NCBI RefSeq assembly: GCF_904849725.1
Contig: NC_058520.1
Coordinates: 540,134,083-540,198,082, forward strand
DNA: 64,000 nt
DNA from: Hordeum vulgare subsp. vulgare
Taxonomy: Eukaryota > Streptophyta > Magnoliopsida > Poales > Poaceae
Direction of reading: 5' to 3'
Part shown: piece after piece, positions 12,601-24,652 of the stretch
How positions within the stretch are numbered: position 1 is the first letter of the stretch
Layout: every line of letters begins with the position of its first letter
Made by a program: the position numbers and the translations under genes
The notes under the pieces: model-generated
What the model saw: only the letters and a program-made list of their open reading frames with translations
The model's database searches: none
What the model was told of the DNA's origin: nothing

Positions 12601-13400
12601 TACCAAGCATCTAGGGTAGCTCTGCTTCAGTGACCGTTCCCCTCATAACAAAAGCACTTAGTCTCGGGTTTGGGTTTAATCTTGGGTCTCTTCATTAGTG
12701 CAGCAAGTGTTTTGCCGTTTCACGAAGTATCCCTTCTGGCCCTTGCCTTTCTCGAAACTTAGTGGTTTTACTAACCATCAACTATTGATGCTCCTTCTTG
12801 ATTTCTACTTTCGCAGTGTCAAACATTGCGAATCGCTCAAGGATCATTGTATCTATCCTTGATATGTGGTAGTTCATCACGAAGCTCTCACAGCTTGGTG
12901 ACAGTGACTTTGGAGAACCATCACTATCTTATCTAGAAGATTAACTCCCACTTGATTCAAGTGATTGTCGTACTTAGACAATCTGAGCACATGCTCAATG
13001 ATTGAGCTTTTCTCCTTTACTTTGTGGATAAAGAATCTTGTCGGAGGTCTCATACCTCTTAACAAGGGCACAAGCATGAAATCACAATTTCATCTCTTTA
13101 GAACATCTCTTATGTTCCGTGACGTTTCAAAACGTCTTCAGCGCCTTGCTTGTAAGCCATTAAGTATTTTGCACTGAACTATCGCGTAGTCATAAGAAAC
13201 GTGTATGTCGCATGTTCACAACATCCACAGACGACGCTCGAGGTGCAGCACACCGAGTGGTGCATTAAGGACATAATCCTTCTGCGCAGCAATGAGGACA
13301 ATCCTCAGTTTTACAGACTCAGTCTGCAAAGTTTGCTACTATCAACTTTCAACTAAATTTTCTCTAGGAACATATAAAAATAGTAGAGCTATAGCGCAAG
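9672..13400 (-). pseudogene. Decayed Copia gag-pol (element B)
   Basis: This is the minus-strand counterpart of the pseudogene at 757-4170. Recognisable blocks, in the order read on the minus strand, are a gag remnant (13077-12877), protease-to-integrase remnants (12480-11600), the block with KVWGFDTYVKKF and KCIFIGYPK (11483-11292) and its continuation (11412-11224), RT remnants (about 11000-10550) and RNase H remnants (about 10000-9800). The gag start codon region is unrecognisable near 13380. Stops and frameshifts occur throughout, many at the same positions as in element A, so they were inherited from a shared non-coding ancestor and did not arise after insertion. Confidence 0.88.
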
Positions 13401-14650
13401 CTACATCGTAATTCGCAAAGACCATTAGACTATGTTCATGCCAATTAGTTCAATTAATCATATTACTTAAGAACTCCCACTCAAAAAGTACATCTCTCTA
13501 GTCATTTGAGTGGTGATCCAAATCCACTATCTCAAGTCCGATCATCACGTGAGTCGAGAATAGTTTCAGTGGTAAGCATCTCTATGCTAATCATATCAAC
13601 TATACGATTCATGCTCGACCTTTCAGTCTCATGTGTTCCGAGGCCATGTCTGCACATGCTAGGCTCGTCAAGCTTAACCCGAGTGTTCCGCGTGTGCAAC
13701 TGTTTTGCACCCGTTGTATGTGAACGTTGAGTCTATCACACCCGATCATCACGTGGTGTCTCGAAACGAAGAACTGTTGCAACGGTGCAAAGTCAGGGAG
13801 AACACAATTTCGTCTTGAAATTTTAGTGAGAATCACCTCATAATGCTACCGTCGTTCTAAGCAAGATAAGGTGCATAAAGGATTAACATCACATGCAATT
13901 CATATGTGACATGATATGGCCATCATCACGTGCTTCTTGATCTCCATCACCAAAGCACCGCCACGATCTTCTTGTAACCGGCATTACACCATGATCTCCA
14001 TCATCATGATCTCCATCAACGTGTCGCCATCGGGGTTGTCGTGCTACTCATGCTATTACTACTAAAGCTACGTCCTAGCAATATAGTAAACGCATCTGCA
14101 AGCACAAACGTTAGTTTAAAGACAACCCTATGGCTCCTGCTGGTTGCCGTACCATCGACGTGCAAGTTGATATTAACTATTACAACATGATCATCTCATA
14201 CATCTAATATATCAAATCACATCGTTGGCCATATCACATCACAAGCATACCCTGCAAAAACAAGTTAGACGTCCTCTAATTGTTGTTGCATGTTTAACGT
14301 GGTGACCATGGGTATCTAGTAGGATCGCATCTTACTTACGCAAACATCACAACAGAGATATATGAATTGCTATTTAACCTCATCCAAGGACCTCCTCGGT
14401 CAAATCCGATTCAACTAAAGTTGTAGAAACCGACACTCGCCGGTCATCTTTGAGCAACAGAGTTACTCGTTGCGATGAAACCAGTCTCTCGTAAGAGTAC
14501 GAGTAATGTCGGTCCGAGCCGCTTCGATCCGACAATACCGCGGAATCAAGAAAAGACTAAGGAGGGCAGCAAAACGCACATCACCGCCCACAAAACTTTT
14601 GTGTTATACTCGAGAAGACATCTACGCATGAACCTAGCTCATGATGCCAC
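13401..14650 (-). other. Untranslated leader and primer site of element B
   Basis: This 1.25-kb stretch matches the leader of the nearly intact BARE-1 copy (54034-55288) and has no gene. Immediately inside the LTR, read on the minus strand from 14650, is GTGGCATCATGAGC, the position of the BARE-type initiator-tRNA-Met primer site (TGGTATCA-like). Confidence 0.8.
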
Positions 14651-16471
14651 TGATGGGGAATGTCGCATGGGAAACAAAAAAATTCCTACGCGCACGAAGA
14701 CCTATCATGGTGATGTCCATCTACGAGAGGGGATTTCCGATCTACGTACCCTTGTAGATCGCACAACAGAAGCATTAATAAACGCGGTTGATGTAGTCGA
14801 ACGTCCTCACGTCCCTCGATCCGCCCCGCGAACCGTCCCGCGATCCGTCCCACGATCCGCTCCGATCTAGTGCCGAACGGACGGCACCTCCGCGTTCAAC
14901 ACAAGTACAGCTCGACGATGATCTCGGCCTTCTTGATCCATCAAGAGAGACGAAGAGGTAGATGAGTTCTGCGGCAGCGTGACGGCGCTCCGGAGGTTGG
15001 TGGTGATCTAATCTCAGCAGGGCTCCGCCCGAGCTTCGCAGAAACGCGATCTAGAGGAAAAACCGTGGAGGTATGTGGTCGGGCTGCCGTGGCAAAAGTT
15101 GTCTCAAATCAGCCCTAATACCCCAGTATATATAGGAGGGATGGAGGGGAGGAGGCAGCCTCAAACCCTCAAGGTTTGGCCGAAATTTGAGGTGGAGGAG
15201 TCCTACTCCAATCCTACTTGGAGTATGATTCCACCTTCCCACTTGGAAACACTTTCCACCTTGTGTTTTTCCCTTCTCAAACCTTACGGGCCTTAGTGGG
15301 AACTTATTCCAGCCCACTAGGGGCTGGTTTATCTCTTCCCATAGCCCATGAGACCCCTTGGGGCGTGACGCCCCTCTCGATGGTCCCCGGCACCCCTCCC
15401 GGCACTCCCGGTACACTACCGATGAGCCCGAAACTTTTCCGGTAATGCCCGAAAACTTTCCGGTAACCAAATGAGGTCATCCTATATATCAATCTTCGTC
15501 TCCGGACCATTCCGGAAACCCTCGTGACATCCATGATCCCATCCGGGACTCCGAACAACAGTCGGTAACCAACCATATAACTCAAATACGCATAAAACAT
15601 CGTCGAACCTTAAGTGTGCAGACCCTACGGGTTCGGGAACTATGTAGACATGACCCGAGGGACTCCTCGGTCAATATCCAATAGCGGGACCTGGATGCCC
15701 ATATTGGATCCTACATATTCCGAAGATCTTTATCGGTTGAACCTCAGTGCCAAGGATTCATATAATCCCGTATGTCATTCCCTTTGTCCTTCGGTATGTT
15801 ACTTGCCCGAGATTCGATCGTCGGTATCCGCATACCTATTTCAATCTCGTTTACCGGCAAGTTTCTTTACTCGTTCTGTAATACAAGATCCCGTGACCTA
15901 CACTAAGTCACATTGCTTGCAAGGCTTGTGTGTGATGTTGTATTACCGAGTGGGCCCCGAGATACCTCTCCGTCACACGGAGTGACAAATCCCAGTCTTG
16001 ATCCATACTAACTCAACGGACACCTTCGGAGACACCTGTAGAGCACCTTTATAGTCACCCAGTTACGTTGTGATGTTTGATACACACAAGGCATTCCTCC
16101 GGTGTGAGTGAGTTATATGATCTCATGGTCATAGGAATAAATACTTGACACGCAGAAAAACAGTAGCAACAAAATGACACGATCAACATGCTACGTTCAT
16201 TAGTTTGGGTCTAGTCCATCACATGATTCTCCTAATGATGTGATCCCGTTATCAAGTGACAACACTTGCCTATGGTCAGGAAACCTTGACCATCTTTGAT
16301 CAACGAGCTAGTCAACTAGAGGCTTACTAGGGACAGTGTTTTGTCTATGTATCCACACATGTATTGTGTTTCCAATCAATACAATTATAGCATGGATAAT
16401 AAACGATTATCATGAACAAAGAAATATAATAATAACTAATTTATTATTGCCTCTAGGGCATATTTCCAACA
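14651..16471 (-). repeat. 5' LTR of element B
   Basis: 1821 bp, starting (minus strand) TGTTGGAAATATGCCC at 16471 and ending CCCCATCA at 14651. It matches 7851-9671 along its whole length with about 37 substitutions spread evenly. Confidence 0.94.
15127..15134 (-). promoter_or_regulatory. LTR TATA box (element B, 5' LTR)
   Basis: TATATATA on the minus strand in the context CCTCCTATATATACTGGGG, at the same relative place as in the other BARE-type LTRs. Confidence 0.6.
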
Positions 16472-16476
16472 GATGT

Positions 16477-17921
16477 AGCGTAGCGGTGGTAAGTATTTCT
16501 CTCAGTTTGAGAACCAAGGTATCAATCCAGTGGAGGAGTATCTCAAGATCGTGCACAAACACAAAAACTTGCTCCCAACGCTATGAAGGTGTTGTCAATC
16601 CCTTATAGATTGTTTGCCAAGTGAGAACTGAAAGCAACAAAGTAACAAAGAAAAGTAAAAGAAGAGGTGTAAACGATGGATGTGAATAGACCCGGGGGTC
16701 GTAGTGTTTACTAGTGTCTTCTCTCATGAAAGCAAGTAGACGGTGGGTGAACAAATTACTGTCGAGCAATTGACAGAACCGCGCAAAGTCGTGACGATAT
16801 CTATGCAATGATTATTTCTATAGGCATCACGTCCAAAACAACTAGACCGATATTGTGTGCATCTACTACTATTACTCCACACGTCGACCGCTATCCAGCA
16901 TGCATCTAGTGTATTAAGTCCATAAGAACAGAGTAACGCCTTAAGCAAGATGACATGATGTAGAGGGATAATCTCAAACCAATGATAAAAACCCCCATCT
17001 TTTTACCCTTGATGGCAACTACTTGATGTGTGCCTTGCTGCCCCTACTGTCACTTGGAAAGGTCACCACATGGTAGAACCCAAAACCAAGCACTTCTCCC
17101 ATTGCAAGAATCATAGTTCTAGTTGGCCAAACAAAACCCAAGACTCGGAGAGACTTACAAGGATATCAAATCATGCATATAAGAAATCAGCAAAGACTCA
17201 AATATATATCACAGATAATCTGAACACAAATCCACAATTCATCGGATCTTGACAAACACACCGCCAAAGAAGATTACATCGAATAGATCTCCATGAAGAT
17301 CATGGAGAACTTTGTATTGAAGATCCAAGAGGGAGAAGAAGCCATCTAGCTACTAACTACGGACCCGTAGGTCTGAAGTGAACTACTCACGAGTCATTGG
17401 AGGGGCGATGATGATGATGATGAAGCCCTCCAACTGCAAAGTCCCCTCCAGCAGGGTGCCGGGAAGGGTCTCCAGATGAGATCTCGCGGAAACGTATGCT
17501 TGCGGCGGCGGAAAAGTATTTTCGAGGCTCCCCCGATTTTTTGCGGAATATTTGGGAATATATAGGCCAAAGATCTAGGTCTGAGGGCGGCCAGGGAGGC
17601 CACAAGCCTCCCCACCGCCGCCTCCCCTGGTGGCGGCGTGGGGGCTTGTGGGCTCCCTGGAGCCCACCTGGCTTGGCCCAAAGGCCCCCTCATCTTCTTC
17701 CGTTCGGGAAAAAATCATTTCGGGGTTTTTCTTCCGTTTGGACTCCGTTCCAAAATCAGATCTGAAAAGTGTCAAAAACACAGAAAAAACAGGAACTCGC
17801 ACTTGGCACTGAATTAATAAGTTAGTCCCAAAAAAGATATAAAAGGTACATAAAACAACCAAAGAAGACAAGATAACAGTGTGAAACCGTAAAAAATTAT
17901 AGATACGTTTGAGACGTATCA
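16477..17921 (-). repeat. 3' LTR of element C, main part
   Basis: Continuation of the LTR whose end is at 7669-7850. It starts on the minus strand with TGATACGTCTCAAACG at 17921. A TATA-like TATATAT (minus) lies at 17558-17564. Positions 16477-17380 differ from the other LTR (21670-22573) at only three sites in about 900 bp, while 17381-17921 differs at about 25 sites in 540 bp; this mosaic is discussed as a finding. Confidence 0.93.
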
Positions 17922-20586
17922 AGCATCCCCAAGCTTAACTCCTGCTCGTCCTCGAGTAGGGAAGTGATAAGAATGAATTTTTGATGCTTTCATGCTACCT
18001 AGCATAGGTGTCCTTTGTAATTCCTCTTATGTGATGTGAATGTTCAGATCCATTAGATTCAAAACAATAGTTTTCTATTGACGTGGAAACAATAATAATT
18101 CAAGCAAACTAGCAAAGTAATCATGAACTTTCAAAATAACAAGGCCAAAAGAAAGTTATCCCTACAAAAGCATATAGTCTGGTTATGCTCTATCATCATT
18201 GCACAGTGAATTTAAATCATGTACAAACCCGGTATTGGCCAAGTAATTGTTTCACACCTTTACTTTCTCAAACCTTTTCAACTCTCACACAATACATGAG
18301 CGTGAGCCATGGTTATAACACTATAAATGGTGTGGAGTGTAGTGGAGGTTGCAAGACAAAAAGGAGAAGATAGTCACATTAACTAGGCATATCAATGAGC
18401 TGTGGAGATGCTCATCAATAGATATCAATGTGAATGAGTAGCGATTGCCATACAATTGATGCACTAGAGCTATGAGTATGTGAAAGCTCTTATAGAAAAC
18501 TAGTGGGTGTGAATCCAACTTGCTTGCTCACGAAGACCTAAGGCAATTTTGAGGAAGCCTGTCATTGGAATATACAAGCCAAGTTATATAATGAAAATTT
18601 CCCACTAGCTATATGGTGGTGACAAAACGAGAGACTCTCAATCCTGAAGATCATGGTGCTTAATATGCACAAGTGTGGAAAAAGTGGTAGCATTGTCCCT
18701 TCTCTCTTTTTCTCTCATATTTTTTTGGTGGGCTCTTTGGCCTCTTTTTTTTAGTGGGCTTCTTTGGCCTCTTTTATTTCCTCACATGGGACAATGCTCC
18801 ATTAATGATGATCATCACACTTTCAACTCAAAACTTAGAGCAACGATGACTCTATATGGAATGCCTTCGGTAGTGTACCGTGGCAATGATCTAGCATGGC
18901 ACAGACACCAATGGAAACATCATGCTAGTTATTTTACGATCATGCAATGGAAATGTAGACGTGGTGGCACATGTCATGGTGGTAGTTGCATGGCAATATA
19001 TCTCGGAATGACTTTGAAAAAGCCATAGTAGGTAGGTATGGTGGTTGTTTTGAGGGAGGCTAATGGTGGGTTTTGTGCACCAGCGAAAGTTGCACGGCAC
19101 TAAGAAGATGGTGATGGTGGAAGGTGAAAGTGCATATAAACCATGGACTCAACATTAGTCATGAAGAACTCATATACTTGTTGCAAAAGTTTTATTAGTA
19201 ATCGAAACAAAGCATTCAACGCATACTCCTAGGGGAAGGGTTGGTAGGTATAAACCATCGCACGATCCCGACCACCACGCAAAGGATGACAATCAATATA
19301 CTAATCATGCTCAGATTTCATCACATAGTAGTTCACCATACGTGCATGCTACGGGAATCACTAACTTCAACAAAAGTATTTCTAGATCCACAACACCTTA
19401 TTAGCATGACTTCAAAATTACCATAACCACAACTCAAAACTAATTGAGATGAATCAAACTTCTCTAACTATTCAATGCACATGAAGGTGGAAGTTTTCGT
19501 ATCCCTTTGGATAACTACCCCTTTTGAGACTACTTTCAAAGCATAGATCAACTACCAAGCCACGCACCGCTGTGCTCTAAAAGATATAAGTGAAGCACAT
19601 AGAGCAAAAGTATCTAGCTCAAAAGATATAAGTGAAGCACATGTGAGCTGAATTGTCTACCAAAAGATATAAGTGAAGCTCGACAAAATCACGGTGAGTG
19701 CGTGTCTCTCTCTAGGTGTGCAGCAAGGATGATTGTGACACAAAAAAATAAAAGACTCCTATGATAAAAGACGCTCCAAGCAAAAACACATAACATGTGG
19801 TGAATAAAAATATAGCCCCAAGTAACGTTACCGATGGATTGAAGACGAAAGAGGGGATGCCTTCCCGGGGCATCCCCAAGATTAGGATTTTACGGCAGCC
19901 TTGAATCTCTTGGGGTGCCTTGGGCATCCCCAAGCTTGAGCTCTTGCCACTCTTTATCTCTTAGTCCATAAGAACTTCACCCAAAACTTGAAAACTTCAC
20001 AACACGAAACTTAAACAGAAACTCGTGATAACATTAGTACAAGAAAGCAAACCACCACTTCCTTAGGTACTGTAGAAAACTTAAATCCTACTTGTGCTGA
20101 TGTTGGGTTACTGTACTTTCAATCTTCCATGGCTAATACCCCCCCGATACTATCCATAGTTTCATCAAAATAAGAAACCAACACAACAAAAACAAAATCT
20201 GTTAACAGCAGACAAGTCTGTAGTAATCTGTATATATCGTATACCTCTGTACTTCAAAAATTCTGAAAAATTACGACAGTCTGAAGAATTTGCATAGCAA
20301 TCAGTGGCAAAAAGAACCAACTCAAAAGCTCTTACAGAAAAATTGAAAATTCTTTTCGTGAGCAGAAAGTTTCTGTCTTTTCCAGCATGACCAAACGATC
20401 ATCCCCAAGACTAATCATAACGGTTTTGCTTGGCACAAACGCAAAAAGAAACACAAAAACACAATCATAACAGAACTATGAGAGTGTGGAAAACACAAAA
20501 ACAGAAAGAAACATGATAGATTTGTTGGGTTGCCTCCCAACAAGCACTTTTGTTTAACGCCCTTAGCTAGGCAAAAAGTGATGGAA
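17922..20586 (-). other. Noncoding 3' region of element C
   Basis: About 2.7 kb between gag and the 3' LTR where an autonomous element would have pol. I see no protease, RT or integrase in any frame. It matches the same region of elements D and H. It contains the polypurine tract AGCTTGGGGATGCT (minus, 17935-17922), a second copy of that motif (minus, 19936-19923), and a hairpin with 9-bp arms GGGGATGCC/GGCATCCCC at 19853-19861 and 19869-19877. A three-fold near-repeat containing AAAAGATATAAGTGAAGC lies at about 19577-19680. Confidence 0.75.
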
Positions 20587-21270
20587 TCACGTATAGTCAG
20601 CTTTGGTGCTCAAACCATAAGTAGTGTGATCATTTATCTTCTTGAGATTTTCATCTTTATTAGATGACTCACCACTAGCTTTAGGAACAAAAACAGGCTT
20701 GACGGTCTTTTTAAGAGTAAGATTTGGAGTATTTTGCACAGCGGCAAAAGCGGAACCCAAGTTGGTTATGACATCTTCTAATTTGCCAATTCTAGAAGAA
20801 TCATTAACTATAAGTTCCTTCTCCTTTAATTTTTTTCAAAAAGTTTCCCACTTTGGATCCGTACTGAGTAATTTGATTGTGGATCTTTCTATCCAAACCC
20901 TCAATAAGTTCAACTGTGGCAAAAAAAATTCAATAGCGTCAAGCCTTTGCATCACGTGTTCCAAGGTCAAGATAGTTCCATTAACCATAAGCGGGGGTGA
21001 GCCTACCAAATTCATGATAGCTCTGTAGGAGTCAATAGCATGGCTCCCCAAAAAGTTCCCGCCTACAATGGTATCAAGGATATACCTATTCCAAGGAGAA
21101 ATTCCAACATAGAAACTGCGAAGGAGGACGGTAGTGGATTGCTTACGAGTACATCTACTTTGAGCATTGCAAATCCTGTACCAAGCGTCCTTCAAATTTT
21201 CTTCCTCATTCTGCATGAAATTGAGAACTTCATTTTCAGGGGTGTCATTAGGAGTGGTGGGTCTAGCCAT
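20587..21270 (-). pseudogene. Short gag-like gene of element C, frameshifted
   Basis: The frame starts MARPTTPNDTPENEVLNF at 21270 and runs 144 codons to a stop at 20836, where an A-rich run shifts the frame; the adjoining frame continues to a stop at 20587 and ends in YGLSTKADYT. That ending matches the C-terminus YGLSTKDGYT of the Gag-protease of element D and YGLSTKDDDT of H, although the protease itself is absent here. The central part (SPWNRYILDTIVGGNF...) is like a plant gypsy Gag. It probably served as a structural or packaging protein; this is inference. No zinc knuckle is visible. Confidence 0.65.
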
Positions 21271-21459
21271 TGATGGACTATCTCACACACAAACGAGCAG
21301 GAAGAGAGAGTAAAACGGGCAAAAGAAAACGACAAAAGAGAAAGGCAAATGAAAACGGCAAATGTGAGGTGGGGGAGAGGAAAACGAGAGGCAACTAGCA
21401 ACAAAAGTAAATGCAAGAGAAGAGTTTGTGAGTCTACTTGGATAGATCTTGATTTCTCC

Positions 21460-21477
21460 TCCCCGGCAACGGCGCCA
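21460..21477 (-). promoter_or_regulatory. Primer-binding site of element C (tRNA-Asp)
   Basis: Read on the minus strand this is TGGCGCCGTTGCCGGGGA, the exact complement expected for the 3' end of plant tRNA-Asp and the site known for Athila/Tat-lineage elements. It lies 10 bp inside the 5' LTR. Confidence 0.9.
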
Positions 21478-21487
21478 GAAATAATTC

Positions 21488-23116
21488 TGCTACTTTAACA
21501 AAAGACCTTCCAACGGCGCCAGAAATAGGCACGTCGACGGGAGAATACTTGGCTTGATCTTTCTGCTGCGGCTACGCCTTAAGGAACTTCCTAGGCAAGT
21601 ATGCAAAGGATTTCCCCCGTGGCCTTGGAGCCTTGCATTGGTGTTCCATCGAAGTGGAAAGGGTGATGTAGCGTAGCGGTGGTAAGTATTTCTCTCAGTT
21701 TGAGAACCAAGGTATCAATCCAGTGGAGGAGTATCTCAAGATCGTGCACAAACACAAAAACTTGCTCCCAACGCTATGAAGGTGTTGTCAATCCCTTATA
21801 GATTGTTTGCCAAGTGAGAACTGAAAGCAACAAAGTAACAAAGAAAAGTAAAAGAAGAGGTGTAAACGATGGATGTGAATAGACCCAGGGGTCGTAGTGT
21901 TTACTAGTGTCTTCTCTCATGAAAGCAAGTAGACGGTGGGTGAACAAATTACTGTCGAGCAATTGACAGAACCGCGCAAAGTCGTGACGATATCTATGCA
22001 ATGATTATTTCTATAGGCATCACGTCCAAAACAACTAGACCGATATTGTGTGCATCTACTACTATTACTCCACACGTCGACCGCTATCCAGCATGCATCT
22101 AGTGTATTAAGTCCATAAGAACAGAGTAACGCCTTAAGCAAGATGACATGATGTAGAGGGATAATCTCAAACCAATGATAAAACCCCCCATCTTTTTACC
22201 CTTGATGGCAACTACTTGATGTGTGCCTTGCTGCCCCTACTGTCACTTGGAAAGGTCACCACATGGTAGAACCCAAAACCAAGCACTTCTCCCATTGCAA
22301 GAATCATAGTTCTAGTTGGCCAAACAAAACCCAAGACTCGGAGAGACTTACAAGGATATCAAATCATGCATATAAGAAATCAGCAAAGACTCAAATATAT
22401 ATCACAGATAATCTGAACACAAATCCACAATTCATCGAATCTTGACAAACACACCGCCAAAGAAGATTACATCGAATAGATCTCCATGAAGATCATGGAG
22501 AACTTTGTATTGAAGATCCAAGAGGGAGAAGAAGCCATCTAGCTACTAACTACGGACCCGTAGGTCTGAAGTGAAGTATTCACGAGTCATTGGAGGGGCG
22601 ATGATGATGATGAAGAAGCCCTCCAACTGCAAAGTCCCCTCCAGCAGGGTGCCGGGAAGGGTCTCCAGATGATATCTCGCGGAAACGGAAGCTTGCGGCG
22701 GCGAAAAAGTATTTTCGAGGCTCCCCCGATTTTTTGGGGAATATTTGGGAATATATAGGCCAAAGATCTAGGTCAGGGGGCGGCCAGGGAGGCCACAAGC
22801 CTGCCCACCGCCCCCTCCCCCCTGGTGGCGGAGTGGGGGCTTGTGGGCTCCCTGGAGCCCACCTGGCTTGGCCCAAAGGCCCCCTGATCTTCTTCCGTTC
22901 GGGAAAAAATCATTTCGGGGTTTTTCTTCCGTTTGGACTCCGTTCCAAAATCAGATCTGAAAAGAGTAAAAAAGACGGAAAAAATAGGAACTGGCACTTG
23001 GCACTGAATTAATAAGTTAGTACCAAAAAAGATATAAAAGGTACATAAAACAACCAAAGAAGACAAGATAACAGCGTGAAACCATCAAAAATTATAGATA
23101 CGTTTGAGACGTATCA
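21488..23116 (-). repeat. 5' LTR of element C
   Basis: 1629 bp, starting (minus strand) TGATACGTCTCAAACG at 23116 and ending GTAGCA at 21488. A PBS-like TGGCGCCGTTGG (minus) lies inside the LTR at 21510-21521, some 22 bp from its end. GTCCC follows at 23117-23121. Confidence 0.94.
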
Positions 23117-23121
23117 GTCCC

Positions 23122-23246
23122 CGCGCTCGGCAACATCACGCTGCGCGCGGACTCAACTAGCCGGCCTGGCCAGATTGGAGGTTCCCTCCCCGGTTAGGGA
23201 ATAAGGTTCGGAGACTTCGAATTCTCCATCGACTCGCGAGGAAATA
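23122..23246 (+). mobile_element. Gypsy fragment F, right half
   Basis: Continuation of the internal region interrupted at 7668 by element C. It is GC-rich untranslated sequence with no frame of note and is cut by the start of element G at 23247. Confidence 0.45.
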
Positions 23247-24443
23247 TGTGGTAAAAATATGCCCTAGAGGCAATAATAAAATAGTTATTATTATATTTCC
23301 TGTTTCAAGATAATCGTTTATTATCCATGCCAGAATTTTATTGAATGGAAATGCAAATACATTTGTGGATACATAGACAAAATACTGTCCCTAGTAAGCC
23401 TCTAGTTGACTAGCCCGTTGATCAAAGATGGTTAAGGTTTCCTAGACATAGACAAGTGTTGTCATTTGATAACGGGATCACATCATTAGGAGAATGATGT
23501 GATGGACAAGACCCAAACTATGAATGTAGCATGTGATCATGTTGTTTTATTGCTACTGTTTTGTGCATGTCCAGTATACATTCCTATGACCAGGAGATCA
23601 TCTAACTCACTGACATCGAAGGAATACCTTGTGTGTATCAAGCGTCGCAACGTAACTGGGTGACTATAAAGGTGCTCTACATGTATCTCCGAAGGTGTCC
23701 ATTGAGTTAGCATGGATCAAGACTGGGATTTGTCACTCTGTATGACGCAGAGGTATCTCGGGGCCCACTCGGTAATACAACATCACAACAAGCCTTGCAA
23801 GCAATGTGACTAAGGAGTTAGTCACGAGATCTTGTATTAGGGAACGAGTAAAGAGACTTGTCGGTAACGAGATTGAAATAGGTATGGATATACCGATGAT
23901 CGAATCTCGGGCAAGTAACATACCGAATGACAAAGGGAATGTTATACGTGATTAATAGAATCCTTGACATAGAGGTTCAACCGATAAAGATCTCCATAGA
24001 ATATGTAGGATCCAATATGCGCATCCAGGTCTTGCTATTGGATATTGACCGGAGAGTGTCTCGGTCATGCCTACATAGTTCTCGAACCCGTAGGGTCTGC
24101 ACACTTAAGGTTCTGTGATGTTTCGGTATAGTTGAATTATTCATGTTGGTAACTAAATGTTGTTCGAAGTCCCGGATGAGATCTCGTACATCACGAGGGT
24201 TTCCGGAATGGTCCAAAGACAAAGATTGGTATATAGGAAGTATCCATTTGGCTTCCGGAAGGTTTTCGAGCATTACCGATAAAGTATCGGGACTGACGAA
24301 TGGGTTCAGGAGGTCTACCGGGAGGGGCCACCCACCCGGGAGAGAACGAAATAGGCCAAAGGGTGGCGCACCAGCCACTAGTTGGATGGTGGCCAGCCCA
24401 AACAGGTCTATTTCGGCCAAGGGAGAAAAGGAAAGGAGGGTGG
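23247..24443 (+). repeat. 5' LTR of element G, left part
   Basis: Starts TGTGGTAAAAATATGCCC, a slightly altered form of the BARE/Angela start, and follows the LTR to its A/G-rich tract where the LINE is inserted. The last 13 bases, GAAAGGAGGGTGG (24431-24443), are the left target duplication of the LINE. Confidence 0.9.
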
Positions 24444-24652
24444 ACTAGCGTTCCCCTCACATTAGGGTTTTGTCTCCTCTTGGTGGTGACTTTCGTCGCT
24501 GTTGAGAACCATCGCTCCCTACCTCCGCTGTTCTCACTCCCAACCTATCCCTGTTAGGGCAACGCTCTGCCTGGGTGTGCTAGAAGCGAGGCTGAGGTTT
24601 AGGGTTTTTACCACAACCTGATCTTTTCTTTTTCGGGTTAGAGTTGTCAATA

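Larger units (their letters stand above)
7851..16471 (-). mobile_element. Element B: full-length but pol-dead Copia element (BARE/WIS/Angela group)
   Basis: Two LTRs of 1821 bp each (7851-9671 and 14651-16471) enclose a 4979-bp internal region read on the minus strand. The target duplication GATGT is at 7846-7850 and 16472-16476. Both LTRs carry the altered terminus TGATGGGG in place of TGTTGGGG. I count about 37 substitutions and no gaps between the LTRs, about 2%, so insertion was recent on the scale of this window, yet the coding region is heavily decayed. It is inserted in the 3' LTR of element C. Confidence 0.95.
7669..23116 (-). mobile_element. Element C: non-autonomous Athila-like gypsy element, split by element B
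   Basis: Reading on the minus strand: 5' LTR 23116-21488, primer site 21477-21460, short gag 21270-20587, long noncoding region, polypurine tract 17935-17922, then a 3' LTR at 17921-16477 and 7850-7669, split by element B. GTCCC flanks both ends (7664-7668 and 23117-23121), proving a single insertion. The internal region is only about 3.6 kb and has no protease, RT or integrase, so the element must have moved in trans. LTR length without the insertion is about 1.63 kb for both copies. The tRNA-Asp primer site and the relation to D and H place it in the Athila lineage (Sabrina/WHAM-like; exact family not certain). Confidence 0.9.
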
